Source of the DNA: Symbiopectobacterium purcellii
GTDB lineage: Bacteria > Pseudomonadota > Gammaproteobacteria > Enterobacterales > Enterobacteriaceae
Length of the DNA stretch: 64,000 nt
Assembly: GCF_019797845.1 (NCBI RefSeq)
Contig: NZ_CP081864.1
Span: 1,426,001-1,490,000 of the forward strand
Direction of reading: 5' to 3'
Of the stretch, positions 45,797 through 55,266 are shown piece by piece. A program made the position numbers and the translations under genes. The notes under the pieces were generated by a model, which saw only the letters and a list, made by a program, of their open reading frames with translations, made no database searches and was not told the origin of the DNA. Positions within the stretch are counted from its first letter, which is position 1; the number at the start of each line of letters is the position of its first letter.

Positions 45797-48169
45797 TTAT
45801 GCGCGATCCCAGTGAGATTGTGCTTCACCGTTGATGTAGAGCGTGCGTTGGTCCTGCGCGGGCAAACGAACATGCAGACGTTTCCAGGCAGGCGCAAAGT
45901 CACCTTCCTGCGTGAAGGTCACATCAATGCGTGAGTTGTCGCTGGTGATGTTCCAGCGCAACCACAGCGCATGACCTTGCTGCCAGCCATGGGTTTCAAC
46001 GTCATCTTCAAACAGCAGGCCGTTGTCCTGACCTTTGCCGCACGGAGGGAACAGCAGCAGATCGCGCTGATCGTCCGTTTGGTATTCGACGTGCTTCAGG
46101 CGTGCAGAGGTTGGCAGCATCGCACCGGCGCGAACCAGCAGCGGCAGGCGTTCCAGCGGTGCATCCAGCGTGATGGTTTGTCCGCCGCTGAACCAGGTGC
46201 CGGTGTAGAAATCGTACCAGCCAGACGCGTTCTTCGGCAGGTAAACCTGACGCTGACGTTGACCTTGTTCAACCACGCTGGCAACCAGCACATCGCGGCC
46301 CAGCAGGAAGTCATCGGTTTCCTGGAACGTCAAGGTGTCGTGTTCGTGATCGAGGAAGGTGGGGCGCAGCATCGGCTCATCGTCCTGGCTGGCGTGCCAC
46401 AACTGGGTGTACAGGTAAGGCAGCAGGCGATAACGCAGCGCAATGGCGTCGCGGATTGCCGGAGTGACTTCCGGGTACATCCACGGTTCGTTAACCGTGT
46501 GATCGTCATTCCAGGAGTGAATGGTGAAGCGCGGGTGCATCACGCCGTTTTGTACCCAACGTACGAACAGTTCCGCATCAGGCTTATCGCCAGAGAAACC
46601 ACCGACATCGTGGCCGACGTTATACAAACCGGAGAGGCTCATGCCCACACCCATACGGATGTTATAGCGCAATGTGGTCCAGTTGGTGCGGTTGTCGCCG
46701 CTCCAGGTTTGCACGTAACGCTGCATCCCGGCACAGCCGGAACGGGAGATCAGGTAAGGGCGTTTTTCCGGTGCAAAGCGCTGTTGCGCTTCCATCGATG
46801 CACGCATCATCAGCAGCGGCATGACCGGGCGAATATGCTTGATGGCGATCGGTTTGCCAAAGCCAAAGCAGCGTGCTTCGCCGTCCCATACTTCATATTC
46901 GTTGTTGTCGTTCCAGGTGGAATCGATACCCATTTCCAGCAGTTGCGAGGTGACGTTATCCTGCCACCACTTCACCGTTGCCGGGTTGGTGAAGTCAAGG
47001 TGTGAGCCTTCGTCGTCCCAGAAGCAGGAACGCTCTGGCGCATCTTGCTCGGAGTCGCGGATAAACAGTTGTTGCTCAGCCACCTGCTGGTACATCGGGT
47101 GATCTTGCAACAGGCACGGCTTGATGTTGGCAGCCAGTTTCAGACCGGCATCGTGGAACGATTGGCTCAGCACCTTCGGTTGCGGGACTTTGTCGTAGTT
47201 CCAGTTAAACACGTAACGTTTGTTGCCAATCGAGGTGTAGCCGGATGACAGTTGGAACGAATCACACGGAATAGCGTGCTCTTTACACAGCTCGATAAAT
47301 TTCAGCAGTTGTTGCTGTGCATCAGGAGCGTCGGTGTAGTGCATGGTTGAACCGCTGTAACCCAGGCTCCATTTGGGGCCAAACAGGGTTTTACCGGTCA
47401 GACGCACGAATTTCTTGGTGACATCCAACACGCGTGGACCGAGGAACAGATAGTAGTCGAGATCGCCCGCTTCTGCGCTGTAGCGACGGTAAGCAACGTG
47501 GTAGTTATCCAGTTCGTTACCCAGATCCAAACGGGTGCTGCTCAGGTTGTCGTAAAACATCCCGAAGCTGACGTCACCGCGACGGGTGATGGTGAAGGGC
47601 ACGTGTTTGTAAAGTGGGTCGGTAGACTGCGCATTGTAGCCCATGGCATCGAGGTTACGCATTTCGTAACGGCGGCCAGCGCGATTCAAATCGCCGGCTT
47701 TTTCACCCAGCCCGTAATACTGCTCTTGCGGATGGCGACGCTGATAGTGCTCAACGCCATCACCGTGGGCATTCAGCAGGTACGCACTGGTGTGGCGGTC
47801 AGCTGCAAGCGGTTGCCAAACACCTTGTTGGTCACGGTACTCCCATGACAACCACAGCGGTTGATGCACGGTAACGCGCAGTTTATCGGTAGCGACTTGC
47901 AGACCGTCTTCAAGGGTCGTCAGGGTAAAACCGGGCAGGGCAAAGCCCGCGGTGCTTTCGCGTTCACGTCCTTCCCATGCCACATCTTTCCCTGCTTCCG
48001 GGGCGATGCTCCAGGTGCGATCCAGGGCCAGTTTCCCTTTACGTTTGATCAGCACACGAAACAGGTCATTTTCCAGCACATACAGGCGAAACAGATGCTG
48101 GTTGTCTACGTTGATTTCAACAAACGCTTGTGTTTGTTGGCTTAGCACCCAGTTTTTCAAAATTTTCAT
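45797..48169 (-). CDS. Glycoside hydrolase family 31 (alpha-glucosidase/alpha-xylosidase type)
   Basis: Encodes 790 residues from the ATG at 48169 (GGAACG ribosome-binding site); a 20-codon longer frame from 48229 falls in the hairpin region. N-terminal beta-sandwich, then a (beta/alpha)8 barrel. The nucleophile region is STWNDNNEYEVWD (D near residue 421), the acid/base region TWSGDNRTNW (near 492). GH31 members release alpha-linked Glc or Xyl from the non-reducing end. No signal peptide, so it works in the cytosol on a sugar brought in by the neighbouring MFS carrier. Substrate not determinable. Confidence 0.9.
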   Translation of the reverse strand: MKILKNWVLSQQTQAFVEINVDNQHLFRLYVLENDLFRVLIKRKGKLALDRTWSIAPEAGKDVAWEGRERESTAGFALPGFTLTTLEDGLQVATDKLRVTVHQPLWLSWEYRDQQGVWQPLAADRHTSAYLLNAHGDGVEHYQRRHPQEQYYGLGEKAGDLNRAGRRYEMRNLDAMGYNAQSTDPLYKHVPFTITRRGDVSFGMFYDNLSSTRLDLGNELDNYHVAYRRYSAEAGDLDYYLFLGPRVLDVTKKFVRLTGKTLFGPKWSLGYSGSTMHYTDAPDAQQQLLKFIELCKEHAIPCDSFQLSSGYTSIGNKRYVFNWNYDKVPQPKVLSQSFHDAGLKLAANIKPCLLQDHPMYQQVAEQQLFIRDSEQDAPERSCFWDDEGSHLDFTNPATVKWWQDNVTSQLLEMGIDSTWNDNNEYEVWDGEARCFGFGKPIAIKHIRPVMPLLMMRASMEAQQRFAPEKRPYLISRSGCAGMQRYVQTWSGDNRTNWTTLRYNIRMGVGMSLSGLYNVGHDVGGFSGDKPDAELFVRWVQNGVMHPRFTIHSWNDDHTVNEPWMYPEVTPAIRDAIALRYRLLPYLYTQLWHASQDDEPMLRPTFLDHEHDTLTFQETDDFLLGRDVLVASVVEQGQRQRQVYLPKNASGWYDFYTGTWFSGGQTITLDAPLERLPLLVRAGAMLPTSARLKHVEYQTDDQRDLLLFPPCGKGQDNGLLFEDDVETHGWQQGHALWLRWNITSDNSRIDVTFTQEGDFAPAWKRLHVRLPAQDQRTLYINGEAQSHWDRA

Positions 48170-48208
48170 AGCAACGTTCCAAACTAAACAATCGAAGACA
48201 TCACAGTA

Positions 48209-48238
48209 CGAAAGGCCTTGTCGCAACAAGGCCTTTCG
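48209..48238 (-). repeat. Perfect intercistronic hairpin between MFS and GH31 genes
   Basis: CGAAAGGCCTTGT (48209-48221) and ACAAGGCCTTTCG (48226-48238) pair over 13 bp around CGCA. On the transcribed strand no T run follows. It lies right after the MFS stop (48247) and before the GH31 start, so it may stabilise the upstream message and lower GH31 expression. Confidence 0.75.
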
Positions 48239-48246
48239 ACAACAGG

Positions 48247-49554
48247 TTATGCAGCACGCGCTTTATTACGACGCTCGGCGATGAAGGCAACCAGGAAGAT
48301 GGCACCAATCAGGTCAAAGAAGCCCATAGCGATAAACAGTGGGTTGTAGCCGATCTTGTCTGCTGTCACACCAATCAGCAGTGAGAACAAGAAACTGGCG
48401 ATCCAGGCAAAGGAGCCACGCATGCCGTTGACCGTTGCCATTTGGCCTTTCTCGAACGATTCAACCACCAGCGCACTCAGCATGCAGGAGATGATCTGGT
48501 GACCAAAACCACCGATGGAGATCAGCAGGATGGTGATGTAAGGGTCTTTCGTCAGCGCGACCAATGCCAAGGAAATCATCAGGAAAGCGCCGGTGACGGA
48601 GCTTGCAACCACCGAGTTGACGCGGCTGCAACCAAACAGACGGGTATAGACGCGAGTCAGGTAACCACTGGCGATACTGCCCAGGTCAGCAGCCAGGAAG
48701 GGCAGCCAGGCGAACATGGCAATCTGTTTCAGATCCATCCCACGTTCTTTTGCCAGATACAACGGCACCCAGAAGCTCAGTACGGCCCAGGCCGGCTCAG
48801 CCATAAAGGCCGGAATCGCAATACCGTAAAAGCGTTTGTTTTTGCCCACGGTTTTCAGTGCGGTGAAGAAAGGCAGCTTAACCGGTGCCGGTTCGTTATC
48901 CTGCTTAATGAAATCCAGCTCGGTTTTGCTCAGGTTCGGGTGTTGCTCCGGGTCATAATAGAACAACCACCACAGTACCACCCATAGCAAGGCCAGCACG
49001 CCGGAAAACATAAATGCACCCTGCCAGCCGAGGTAGCTGTGTGCAATAACAATGATCGGCGGTGCTAACATCGCGCCGATAGAGAAGCCCACACCCGCCC
49101 AACCTGCGGCGATCGGACGTTCTTTTTTCGGGAACCATTCCCCGAGGGTTTTGGCGTTAGCTGGCGTAGCGGCCGCTTCTGACGCCCCCATGAAGAAACG
49201 CAGAATCGCCAGGTGTAACCAACTGCCTGCGCCTGCGTGCAAGATACACATCAGTGCCCAGATAGAGGCGCACACCAGAAAGCCAACTTTAAGGCCAATA
49301 ACGTCAATCAGCCAGCCGCACAGGGGTTGGAAAATGGTATAGGCCAACTGGAATGCGCCCACAATCCATGAGTATTGCTCTGTGGTGATCCCCATGGTGG
49401 CTTTCAATTCAGGTGCCAGGATACCCAACGAGTTACGCGTAATGTAGTTAACGGTGACGCCTAAAAGAAACAGCCCCAAAACCCACCAACGCAGGTTCTT
49501 GATTTTTCGTTTCCCATGCGCTGCGGGTGCAGCATTGTCAATATTGAGACTCAT
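48247..49554 (-). CDS. MFS transporter, anion:cation symporter (ACS/ExuT-like) type
   Basis: Encodes 435 residues with twelve helices. Typical ACS-family features: VNYITRNSLGILAPELK near the N-terminus, AAATPANAKTLGEWFP after helix 4, and the cytosolic loop after helix 6. ACS carriers usually move hexuronates, aldonates or related acids with protons. Pairing with a GH31 enzyme suggests that an alpha-glycoside of a sugar acid is the substrate. First gene of the operon, ribosome-binding GGAG 8 bases before the ATG, divergent from a LacI-type regulator. Confidence 0.88.
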   Translation of the reverse strand: MSLNIDNAAPAAHGKRKIKNLRWWVLGLFLLGVTVNYITRNSLGILAPELKATMGITTEQYSWIVGAFQLAYTIFQPLCGWLIDVIGLKVGFLVCASIWALMCILHAGAGSWLHLAILRFFMGASEAAATPANAKTLGEWFPKKERPIAAGWAGVGFSIGAMLAPPIIVIAHSYLGWQGAFMFSGVLALLWVVLWWLFYYDPEQHPNLSKTELDFIKQDNEPAPVKLPFFTALKTVGKNKRFYGIAIPAFMAEPAWAVLSFWVPLYLAKERGMDLKQIAMFAWLPFLAADLGSIASGYLTRVYTRLFGCSRVNSVVASSVTGAFLMISLALVALTKDPYITILLISIGGFGHQIISCMLSALVVESFEKGQMATVNGMRGSFAWIASFLFSLLIGVTADKIGYNPLFIAMGFFDLIGAIFLVAFIAERRNKARAA

Positions 49555-49886
49555 GATAATCTCCGTCAGAGGGTGATGATTTTATTTGGCCTGATAAGTT
49601 ATTCTTTCTGTTACACCATCAGTAACCTAAAATACTCACCCTATCGATATATTCTGATTATTTATATTAAAATTCAGTTTGTTATATAAGACTCTTCTTG
49701 AGGTGCTGTTTTCTCAATTGGTCTACCAATTAAGCCTAAAGGAGATAATGGATGTGGGATACGCTCTTTTTTGCAAAAATTTTCATAACGTTGGCTTATT
49801 TTAGCGTTGGATATAAAAACCGGTTAGGATATGGGCAGTTCTAGCATGAAAATTTTTTCATCTTCAAATTTGAAGGGGATCACAAA
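49555..49886. promoter_or_regulatory. Divergent promoter region with candidate LacI-type operators
   Basis: This 332-base A+T-rich region serves the MFS-GH31 operon and the LacI-type gene. An inverted repeat ATGAAAATTTTTTCAT is at 49846-49861, 25 bases before the regulator ATG. A related half AAAATTTTCAT is at about 49776-49786. The pair, roughly 75 bases apart, could be operators for looping. The consensus does not carry the central CG usual in LacI-family sites, so this is tentative. Confidence 0.4.
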
Positions 49887-50957
49887 ATGAATGGAAAGCT
49901 TAAAATCAAGGAAATTGCGGCACAAACCGGGCTTTCTATCAGTACGGTATCTCGCGTGTTGTCAGGCAAATTTAACACCAGCGAAAAAGCTAAGCAGCGC
50001 GTGATGGCATGTGCGCGAGAGTACGGTGTGCTTGATGATATCGCCTCTGGACGCCTGTTAATCAACGGAATTATGGTGTTTGCACCGTCGCGAGCGTTTG
50101 ATTCGCGGTCTGACATCTTTTACTACAAAGTGATCCAGGGGCTAGTCAATGCCCTGACGCCCCATGAAGTACGTTTACGCTACTGTGGCCTGGAAGAAAA
50201 CAACAGTGATGCCGCCCTGTTTTTGGAAAAAATGAACGATCCGCTGACGGAAGCGGCCCTACTAATTGGGATCGATGATCCCTATATTCATGCCCTGGCG
50301 GCGGATTTGGGCAAACCCTGCATCCTGATTAACAGCTATGACAGAAAGATGCGCTTACCCAGCGTCTCGCCAGATCACCGCTTGGTTGGCGAAGTGGCAA
50401 TGCACTATTTGATTGAGCAAGGGCACCATAAGATCCTCAATCTGGTGTGCCTGCGGCGCTATACCATGGAGTGGCGTTTACAAGGGATCCGTGAAGCGCT
50501 TAATGCCCATAATCTTCCTTTTGACGAGTCGCGTCATCTGCTGCTGGCAAACGGTTTCAGCGCTGCGGAAAGTGAACGTGCTTTGACGGAATTTCTCGCG
50601 CACTGCCCGAACGATCTGCGGCCAACCGCTATTTTGGCTGGCGGTGATTTTATGGCGTTAGGGGCAATGAATGCGTTGCAACATGCGGGGATTCGCGTAC
50701 CACAGGATATCTCTATCATGAGCATTGATGGCTTTAATCTGTTGGCGTTGCATGATATTGCGTTAACCTCGCTGCATGTGCCACGTTATGAGCTGGGCGA
50801 AGAGGCGATCAGGCTATTGCAGCAGCGTTTGGCATCGCCATTACGCCCTGCCAGCAACATTTTGCTGCACGGCACGATGGCGCTTAATGCCTCCGTCAAA
50901 CGACTGCGCGCCAGTCGAACGCCAGCGCGCGGTGATGAAGAGAAACTTTACGATTAA
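49887..50957 (+). CDS. LacI/GalR-family transcriptional regulator
   Basis: Encodes 356 residues. N-terminal helix-turn-helix and hinge (KIKEIAAQTGLSISTVSRVL, residues 5-24), then a periplasmic-binding-protein-like ligand domain (60-340). Strong AAGGGG ribosome-binding site. Divergent from the MFS-GH31 genes, which it presumably represses until an inducing sugar is present. Its DNA-binding helix is standard for LacI/GalR. Confidence 0.92.
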   Translation: MNGKLKIKEIAAQTGLSISTVSRVLSGKFNTSEKAKQRVMACAREYGVLDDIASGRLLINGIMVFAPSRAFDSRSDIFYYKVIQGLVNALTPHEVRLRYCGLEENNSDAALFLEKMNDPLTEAALLIGIDDPYIHALAADLGKPCILINSYDRKMRLPSVSPDHRLVGEVAMHYLIEQGHHKILNLVCLRRYTMEWRLQGIREALNAHNLPFDESRHLLLANGFSAAESERALTEFLAHCPNDLRPTAILAGGDFMALGAMNALQHAGIRVPQDISIMSIDGFNLLALHDIALTSLHVPRYELGEEAIRLLQQRLASPLRPASNILLHGTMALNASVKRLRASRTPARGDEEKLYD

Positions 50958-50961
50958 GATG

Positions 50962-51013
50962 GCTCACGCAGCGATGCGAAAGGCGCGCAATGTTGCGTGA
51001 GCGACCGTTTTTT
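50962..51013 (+). terminator. Terminator-like hairpin after the LacI-type gene
   Basis: GCTCACGCA (50962-50970) pairs with TGCGTGAGC (50994-51002), 23-base loop, with a run of six T at 51008-51013. It separates this gene from the convergent mgtA. The 5-base gap before the T run makes it a moderate candidate. Confidence 0.55.
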
Positions 51014-51017
51014 CAGC

Positions 51018-53726
51018 TTAGAACCACTGGCCGAAACGTCGGATATAGATGCGTTTCATCACCTGAGTGAGCAGGCAGTAGCTCAGCAGGGTGGCGACCA
51101 GCCAGGGGAAATATTCCCACGGCAGCGGCGTTAAACCGATATATGCCCCCAGCGGCGAGAACGGAATATAGATACCGATTGCCATGACCAATGCGGTGGT
51201 CAGCATCACCGGTAGCGCCGCAGTGCTTTGAATAAAAGGAATTTTCTGCGTGCGCAACATATGCACTACCAGCGTTTGCGACAATAGCCCTTCAATGAAC
51301 CAGCCTGACTGAAATAAGGCCTGATGCTCAACGCTATTGGCGGCGAACACATACCACATGACGGCAAAGGTTGTAATGTCGAACAGCGAAGAGGTCGGGC
51401 CAATCCACAGCATAAAGCGACCAATGTTCTTTGCATCCCACTTGCGCGGGCGTTGTAAGAACGATTTGTCCATTTTGTCCCACGGTAGGCTGAGCTGAGA
51501 GATATCGTACATCAGGTTTTGCAGTAGCAAATGGATGGCCAGCATCGGCAGAAAGGGAATAAAGGCGCTGGCAACCAACACGGAAAAGACGTTACCAAAG
51601 TTGGAACTGGCGGTCATGTTCAGGTATTTGATGATATTGCCGAATGTCTCACGTCCGGTGATTACCCCTTGTTCCAGTACCATCAGGTCTTTTTCCAGCA
51701 GAATGATTTCTGCCGACTCTTTGGCGATATCCGTTGCGGTATCCACTGAGATACCGACATCCGCATCACGCAGTGCCGGAGCATCGTTGATGCCATCCCC
51801 CAAAAAACCGACGGTGTGGCCGTTGCGTTGCAACATTTTCAGCACGCGCGATTTTTGCATCGGTGTCAGCTTGGCAAACAGTGTGCGTTGCTCCACTTCA
51901 CGCGCCAGCGTGGCATCATCCATGTTATCGATATCAGCGCCGAGCAGCGGCTGGTCTGCATCAAGCCCAACATCTTTGCACACTCTGCTGGATACCACCG
52001 GGTTATCGCCCGTGAGCACTTTGACCTGCACACCGTTTTCTCGCAGTGCGGTGATAGCCGAAGCGGATGAGGGTTTCGGGGGATCGAGGAAGGTCAATAG
52101 GCCATGGATTACCAAGTCCCGCTCATCGGCTTCGGTGAGTGGGAAGTGGTAATCGCTGGCACCAAATTCACGCGTTCCTATCATTAATAGACGGAAACCC
52201 TGCTGGTTATAACGTTCTGCCAGTGCAAGCAGCGCGCTACGACGGGTATCATCCAGTGGCTGTTTTTCACCGTTTTCATCGATATGGGTCGCGATGGCGA
52301 GCATCTCTTCTACCGCGCCCTTACAGATTAACTGGTACTGCTGGTTTCCACTGTTGATTAAAATGGACAGTCGGCGGCGAATAAAATCAAAGGGCAGCTC
52401 ATCGATTTTGTCATGTTGGGTCAGCGCCTCAATATGCGGTTTTTCCTTGCCGAAACGGATGATGGCCTTGTCCATCAGGTTTTTCATCCCGCTTTGGTGG
52501 AAGCTGTTCAACCAGGCCAGCCTCAGCACCTGCTCGCTCTCATTACCGTTGACGCACAGATGGTGCTCGAGAATGATGCGATCCTGCGTCAATGTGCCGG
52601 TTTTGTCGGTGCAGAGCACATCCATGGCACCAAAATTCTGGATGGCATTGAGATGTTTGACGACCACTTTGCTGCGCGACATTCTGATTGCCCCTTTCGC
52701 CAGGTTGGCAGTAACAATCATCGGCAACATTTCTGGTGTTAGCCCAACCGCGACGGCCAGCGCGAAAAGCGCGGCTTCTGCCCAGTCGCCTTTGGTAAAA
52801 CCGTTAATCAGCAATACGACGGGTACCATCACCAACATAAAGCGAATCAATAAACGGCTCACGCTGTTAACACCGCGATCGAACGCCGTTTGCGCACGGG
52901 TGCCGATGATGGATTTAGCCAACGAACCAAAGTAGGTGTGGTTGCCGGTAGCCACGACTACGGCTTTGGCGATGCCGCTGGAAACATTGGTGCCCATCAG
53001 GCAGATATTGCCCATTTCCAGCAGAGAAACCCCCTCCTGATCGATGGGCGTCTGACACGATTTCTCTGCCACATGAGCCGAGGTGTCATATTTCTCAACG
53101 GGAAGGGATTCACCGGTGAGGACCGCCTGACTGATAAACAGATCGCGTGATTCAATCAATTTTACATCGGCGGGCACCATGTCCCCTGCCGAAAGCAAAA
53201 TGATATCGCCAGGGACTAGCGCTTGCAGCGGGATTTCGCTGCATTCTGCGCGGGCATTGGGATGGGCGCGGCGCAGCACGGTGGCGGTGGTGCGCACCAG
53301 CGATTTCAACGCTTCTGCTGCCTGATTGGTGCGGAACTCTTGCCAAAAACGCAGCAGACCGCTCAGGGTTACCATGACCAGAATGATGATGGTACCGGTC
53401 AAATCGGTCTCTTCTCCGCGCTGCAAGGGCAGCCAATAATCGGTAAATGTACCGATAGCAGCCAATGCCAGTAAAATAAAAATAAAGGGGTTATTAAAGG
53501 CGCTGATGAGCTGTGTTAGTGCGGGAGGTGCTTTCTCTTGCGCCACCTGGTTGGGGCCGTTTTCAAGTAAACGCTCCTTTGCTTCGGCTTCTACCAAACC
53601 GTCCAGGTTGGAAGAAAGCGAGGTAAGGGTGCTATCAAGGCTTTTTACCGCTTCGTCTGCAATAAGGTAGCTTTTTTTTACCGACTGCTGACGGCGAACG
53701 GGCAAGTTTTCTAACATCTGAGTCAT
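51018..53726 (-). CDS. mgtA: P-type Mg2+-importing ATPase
   Basis: Encodes 902 residues (E. coli MgtA 898) of the P3B ATPase class. Seen: the phosphorylation motif CTDKTGTLTQ (near residue 375), the actuator loop TGES (near 212), FLGDGINDAPALRDADVG in the hinge, and about ten membrane helices. Imports Mg2+ when it is scarce. An mgtL-like leader peptide lies at 54009-54047 on the same strand, with a leader of about 280 bases between. In E. coli and Salmonella PhoP and the leader control this gene. Confidence 0.95.
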   Translation of the reverse strand: MTQMLENLPVRRQQSVKKSYLIADEAVKSLDSTLTSLSSNLDGLVEAEAKERLLENGPNQVAQEKAPPALTQLISAFNNPFIFILLALAAIGTFTDYWLPLQRGEETDLTGTIIILVMVTLSGLLRFWQEFRTNQAAEALKSLVRTTATVLRRAHPNARAECSEIPLQALVPGDIILLSAGDMVPADVKLIESRDLFISQAVLTGESLPVEKYDTSAHVAEKSCQTPIDQEGVSLLEMGNICLMGTNVSSGIAKAVVVATGNHTYFGSLAKSIIGTRAQTAFDRGVNSVSRLLIRFMLVMVPVVLLINGFTKGDWAEAALFALAVAVGLTPEMLPMIVTANLAKGAIRMSRSKVVVKHLNAIQNFGAMDVLCTDKTGTLTQDRIILEHHLCVNGNESEQVLRLAWLNSFHQSGMKNLMDKAIIRFGKEKPHIEALTQHDKIDELPFDFIRRRLSILINSGNQQYQLICKGAVEEMLAIATHIDENGEKQPLDDTRRSALLALAERYNQQGFRLLMIGTREFGASDYHFPLTEADERDLVIHGLLTFLDPPKPSSASAITALRENGVQVKVLTGDNPVVSSRVCKDVGLDADQPLLGADIDNMDDATLAREVEQRTLFAKLTPMQKSRVLKMLQRNGHTVGFLGDGINDAPALRDADVGISVDTATDIAKESAEIILLEKDLMVLEQGVITGRETFGNIIKYLNMTASSNFGNVFSVLVASAFIPFLPMLAIHLLLQNLMYDISQLSLPWDKMDKSFLQRPRKWDAKNIGRFMLWIGPTSSLFDITTFAVMWYVFAANSVEHQALFQSGWFIEGLLSQTLVVHMLRTQKIPFIQSTAALPVMLTTALVMAIGIYIPFSPLGAYIGLTPLPWEYFPWLVATLLSYCLLTQVMKRIYIRRFGQWF

Positions 53727-54008
53727 AAACGTTACTCATTTTTAGGCACATCGCTTTCAGTACGTCTTTTTAAAGACGTGGAGAGGCCGTCCTTCAGGGG
53801 CATGATGTGCAAACGGACTAATTGTTATGCGTGGCAGCGAGGATGGAGAAGCAAACGAGCTAGCGTGTCATCCTTTGCTACGCGTTGTAGATTGCTGACT
53901 GGGGTGATCGTCCATTTCGGCTCCTTAACCGCTGAGAAGCGATAGCTTGAACGTAGTGATGCCGGGATGCCAGGAAAGCAGTAATATCCGGAAAAACCGG
54001 GCGTGTAT
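53727..54008 (-). promoter_or_regulatory. mgtA 5' leader
   Basis: No gene is seen in the 282 bases between the leader peptide and mgtA. Hairpins include ACGTCTTT/AAAGACGT near 53763-53780, close to the mgtA start, and CCGG-A5-CCGG near 53991-54004. The size fits the long regulatory 5' UTR of enteric mgtA, which contains alternative stem-loops and Rho-termination signals. Which structures correspond here cannot be decided without folding. Confidence 0.6.
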
Positions 54009-54047
54009 TCAGAATAATCGCTTGAGGGTAAGGCGAGGGAGCGTCAT
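54009..54047 (-). CDS. mgtL: MgtL-like leader peptide of mgtA
   Basis: A 12-residue open frame, MTLPRLTLKRLF, begins at 54047 after GGAAG 9 bases upstream, and stops at 54009. It resembles the E. coli MgtL peptide in its Pro-Arg-Leu core and LKLF-like end. In that system slow translation at proline codons or Mg2+-dependent ribosome stability shifts the leader RNA between terminating and read-through forms. It has one proline where E. coli MgtL has three, so proline sensing may be weaker. Confidence 0.68.
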   Translation of the reverse strand: MTLPRLTLKRLF

Positions 54048-54466
54048 CGTAACGCTTCCACCGCAGCCTGAACGCAAGGGATTACTGGATATAAAGGCGC
54101 TATTGGCCGGGAGGAAAGAGTGCGTAAGTGTAGAGATGCATCCTGATGCTTCCTGTTTATACGGCTTTTCATGTACGCCGTCACGGATCAAGGTTTAACA
54201 GGGATTCAATCGTGATAAGTGCTTATTGCGTCGCCCACCGTTACCTGCAAGCAACGCACAGTAGTGTGTGTCAGTTTGCCGGAGAGATAATGCCGTTGTT
54301 TTTACCATTGATGCTTTCACGATTAATGTTTTCACAACGTATATCGCTTTGACTGTCCAAAAAATCGCTCTCCGTAGTTATACTGCGCGTACTATAGCGG
54401 CTGAATTCTAAACGTATCTGCAACGTGAGAATGGTTCATATCCGTTTCATGCAGAATGTGACGCTC
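54048..54466. other. Region upstream of mgtL, promoter not resolved
   Basis: This 419-base stretch separates the GntR-type gene from mgtL. The mgtA promoter should lie here. A GGTTTA at 54190-54195 recalls half of a PhoP box, but the second half is poor and in the opposite orientation to mgtA. No gene, repeat or terminator is convincing. Several short open frames are spurious. Confidence 0.35.
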
Positions 54467-55198
54467 TCAACCTTTTGCCCGTGTCAGTACGATAGAACAC
54501 GCATAGCGATCGGCCGGGTGCACCGAAATCGTGGTTTCAAACGTATTGCCGTCTCGATCCTGATAACGGCGTACAATCTTCAGCGCGGGTGAGCCAGGCT
54601 CAACGCTCAGCACCTTGGCTATTTTCGCGGACACGGTGACCGCAGAAATCGTTTGCCGCACCTCTTCACTTTGAATGCCGTAGTGGGTTTCGATCAGATC
54701 GCTGATCAGTGCAAAGGGATCGCTGCGCACCAACTGGCGCACTTTGGTGAAGGTGGCGCTAGCATAGCTGTCCGTCCAGCATATGGGCGCGTCTTTGTTT
54801 TCGCTGTCCTCTCGAATGCTGGCAACGTGTAACCAGCGAGATCCCGGCTCACAGCCGATGGTCTGTGCCAGGTCGTAGTCAGCAACGACTTCATCAATCC
54901 TTTTCACCACGCGCGGATTGTTTTTCGCCAGAAAAAACAGATCTTCCAGACAAGCCAACGGGTGGTTTAACCCTTTGTGCTGTGCTTTGTCAGTCACTTG
55001 CGTGCCAGCGCCCTTGCGCCGCGTAATCAATCCCTGCTCGGTCAGGTCGCGCAGCGCCTCTCGCATGGTGTGTCTGCTGACTTGGTAGTGCTCACACAGC
55101 GCCATTTCCGTCGGTAACAGGGAACCCACCGGGTATTGTCCGGAGAGGATTTGCTGTGCAAGTTCACGCGCAATGCGTCGATACAACGATTCTTTCAT
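54467..55198 (-). CDS. GntR/HutC-family regulator (UTRA domain)
   Basis: Encodes 243 residues from the ATG at 55198. Winged helix (about 1-70, with LPTEMALCEHYQVSRHTMREAL), followed by a UTRA ligand-binding domain (95-240). HutC-type members sense small carboxylates or sugars. Divergent from a lyase and transporter gene pair across 244 bases holding a regular array of GTAC-centred sites, its likely operators. Start chosen over 55237 because MKESLYRRIA is the conserved family start. Confidence 0.9.
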   Translation of the reverse strand: MKESLYRRIARELAQQILSGQYPVGSLLPTEMALCEHYQVSRHTMREALRDLTEQGLITRRKGAGTQVTDKAQHKGLNHPLACLEDLFFLAKNNPRVVKRIDEVVADYDLAQTIGCEPGSRWLHVASIREDSENKDAPICWTDSYASATFTKVRQLVRSDPFALISDLIETHYGIQSEEVRQTISAVTVSAKIAKVLSVEPGSPALKIVRRYQDRDGNTFETTISVHPADRYACSIVLTRAKG

Positions 55199-55266
55199 AG
55201 GCAACGGTTTTTTTTCCGCATAACGGATCAATATCACAAAGCTACGCTAAAACGCTTTTGTTTTAA

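Noticed and set aside
45971-47005. 344-codon forward open frame
   Set aside because: Lies wholly antisense to the GH31 gene, whose family motifs are clear; a composition-driven shadow.
52294-52935. 213-codon forward open frame
   Set aside because: Antisense to mgtA; serine-rich translation typical of a shadow frame.
53947-54198. 83-codon forward open frame in the mgtA leader
   Set aside because: Overlaps the mgtL-like frame on the opposite strand, with no ribosome-binding site or family match.
54180-54215. PhoP box upstream of mgtA
   Set aside because: Only one GGTTTA half fits and the orientation is opposite to mgtA; the second half is poor.
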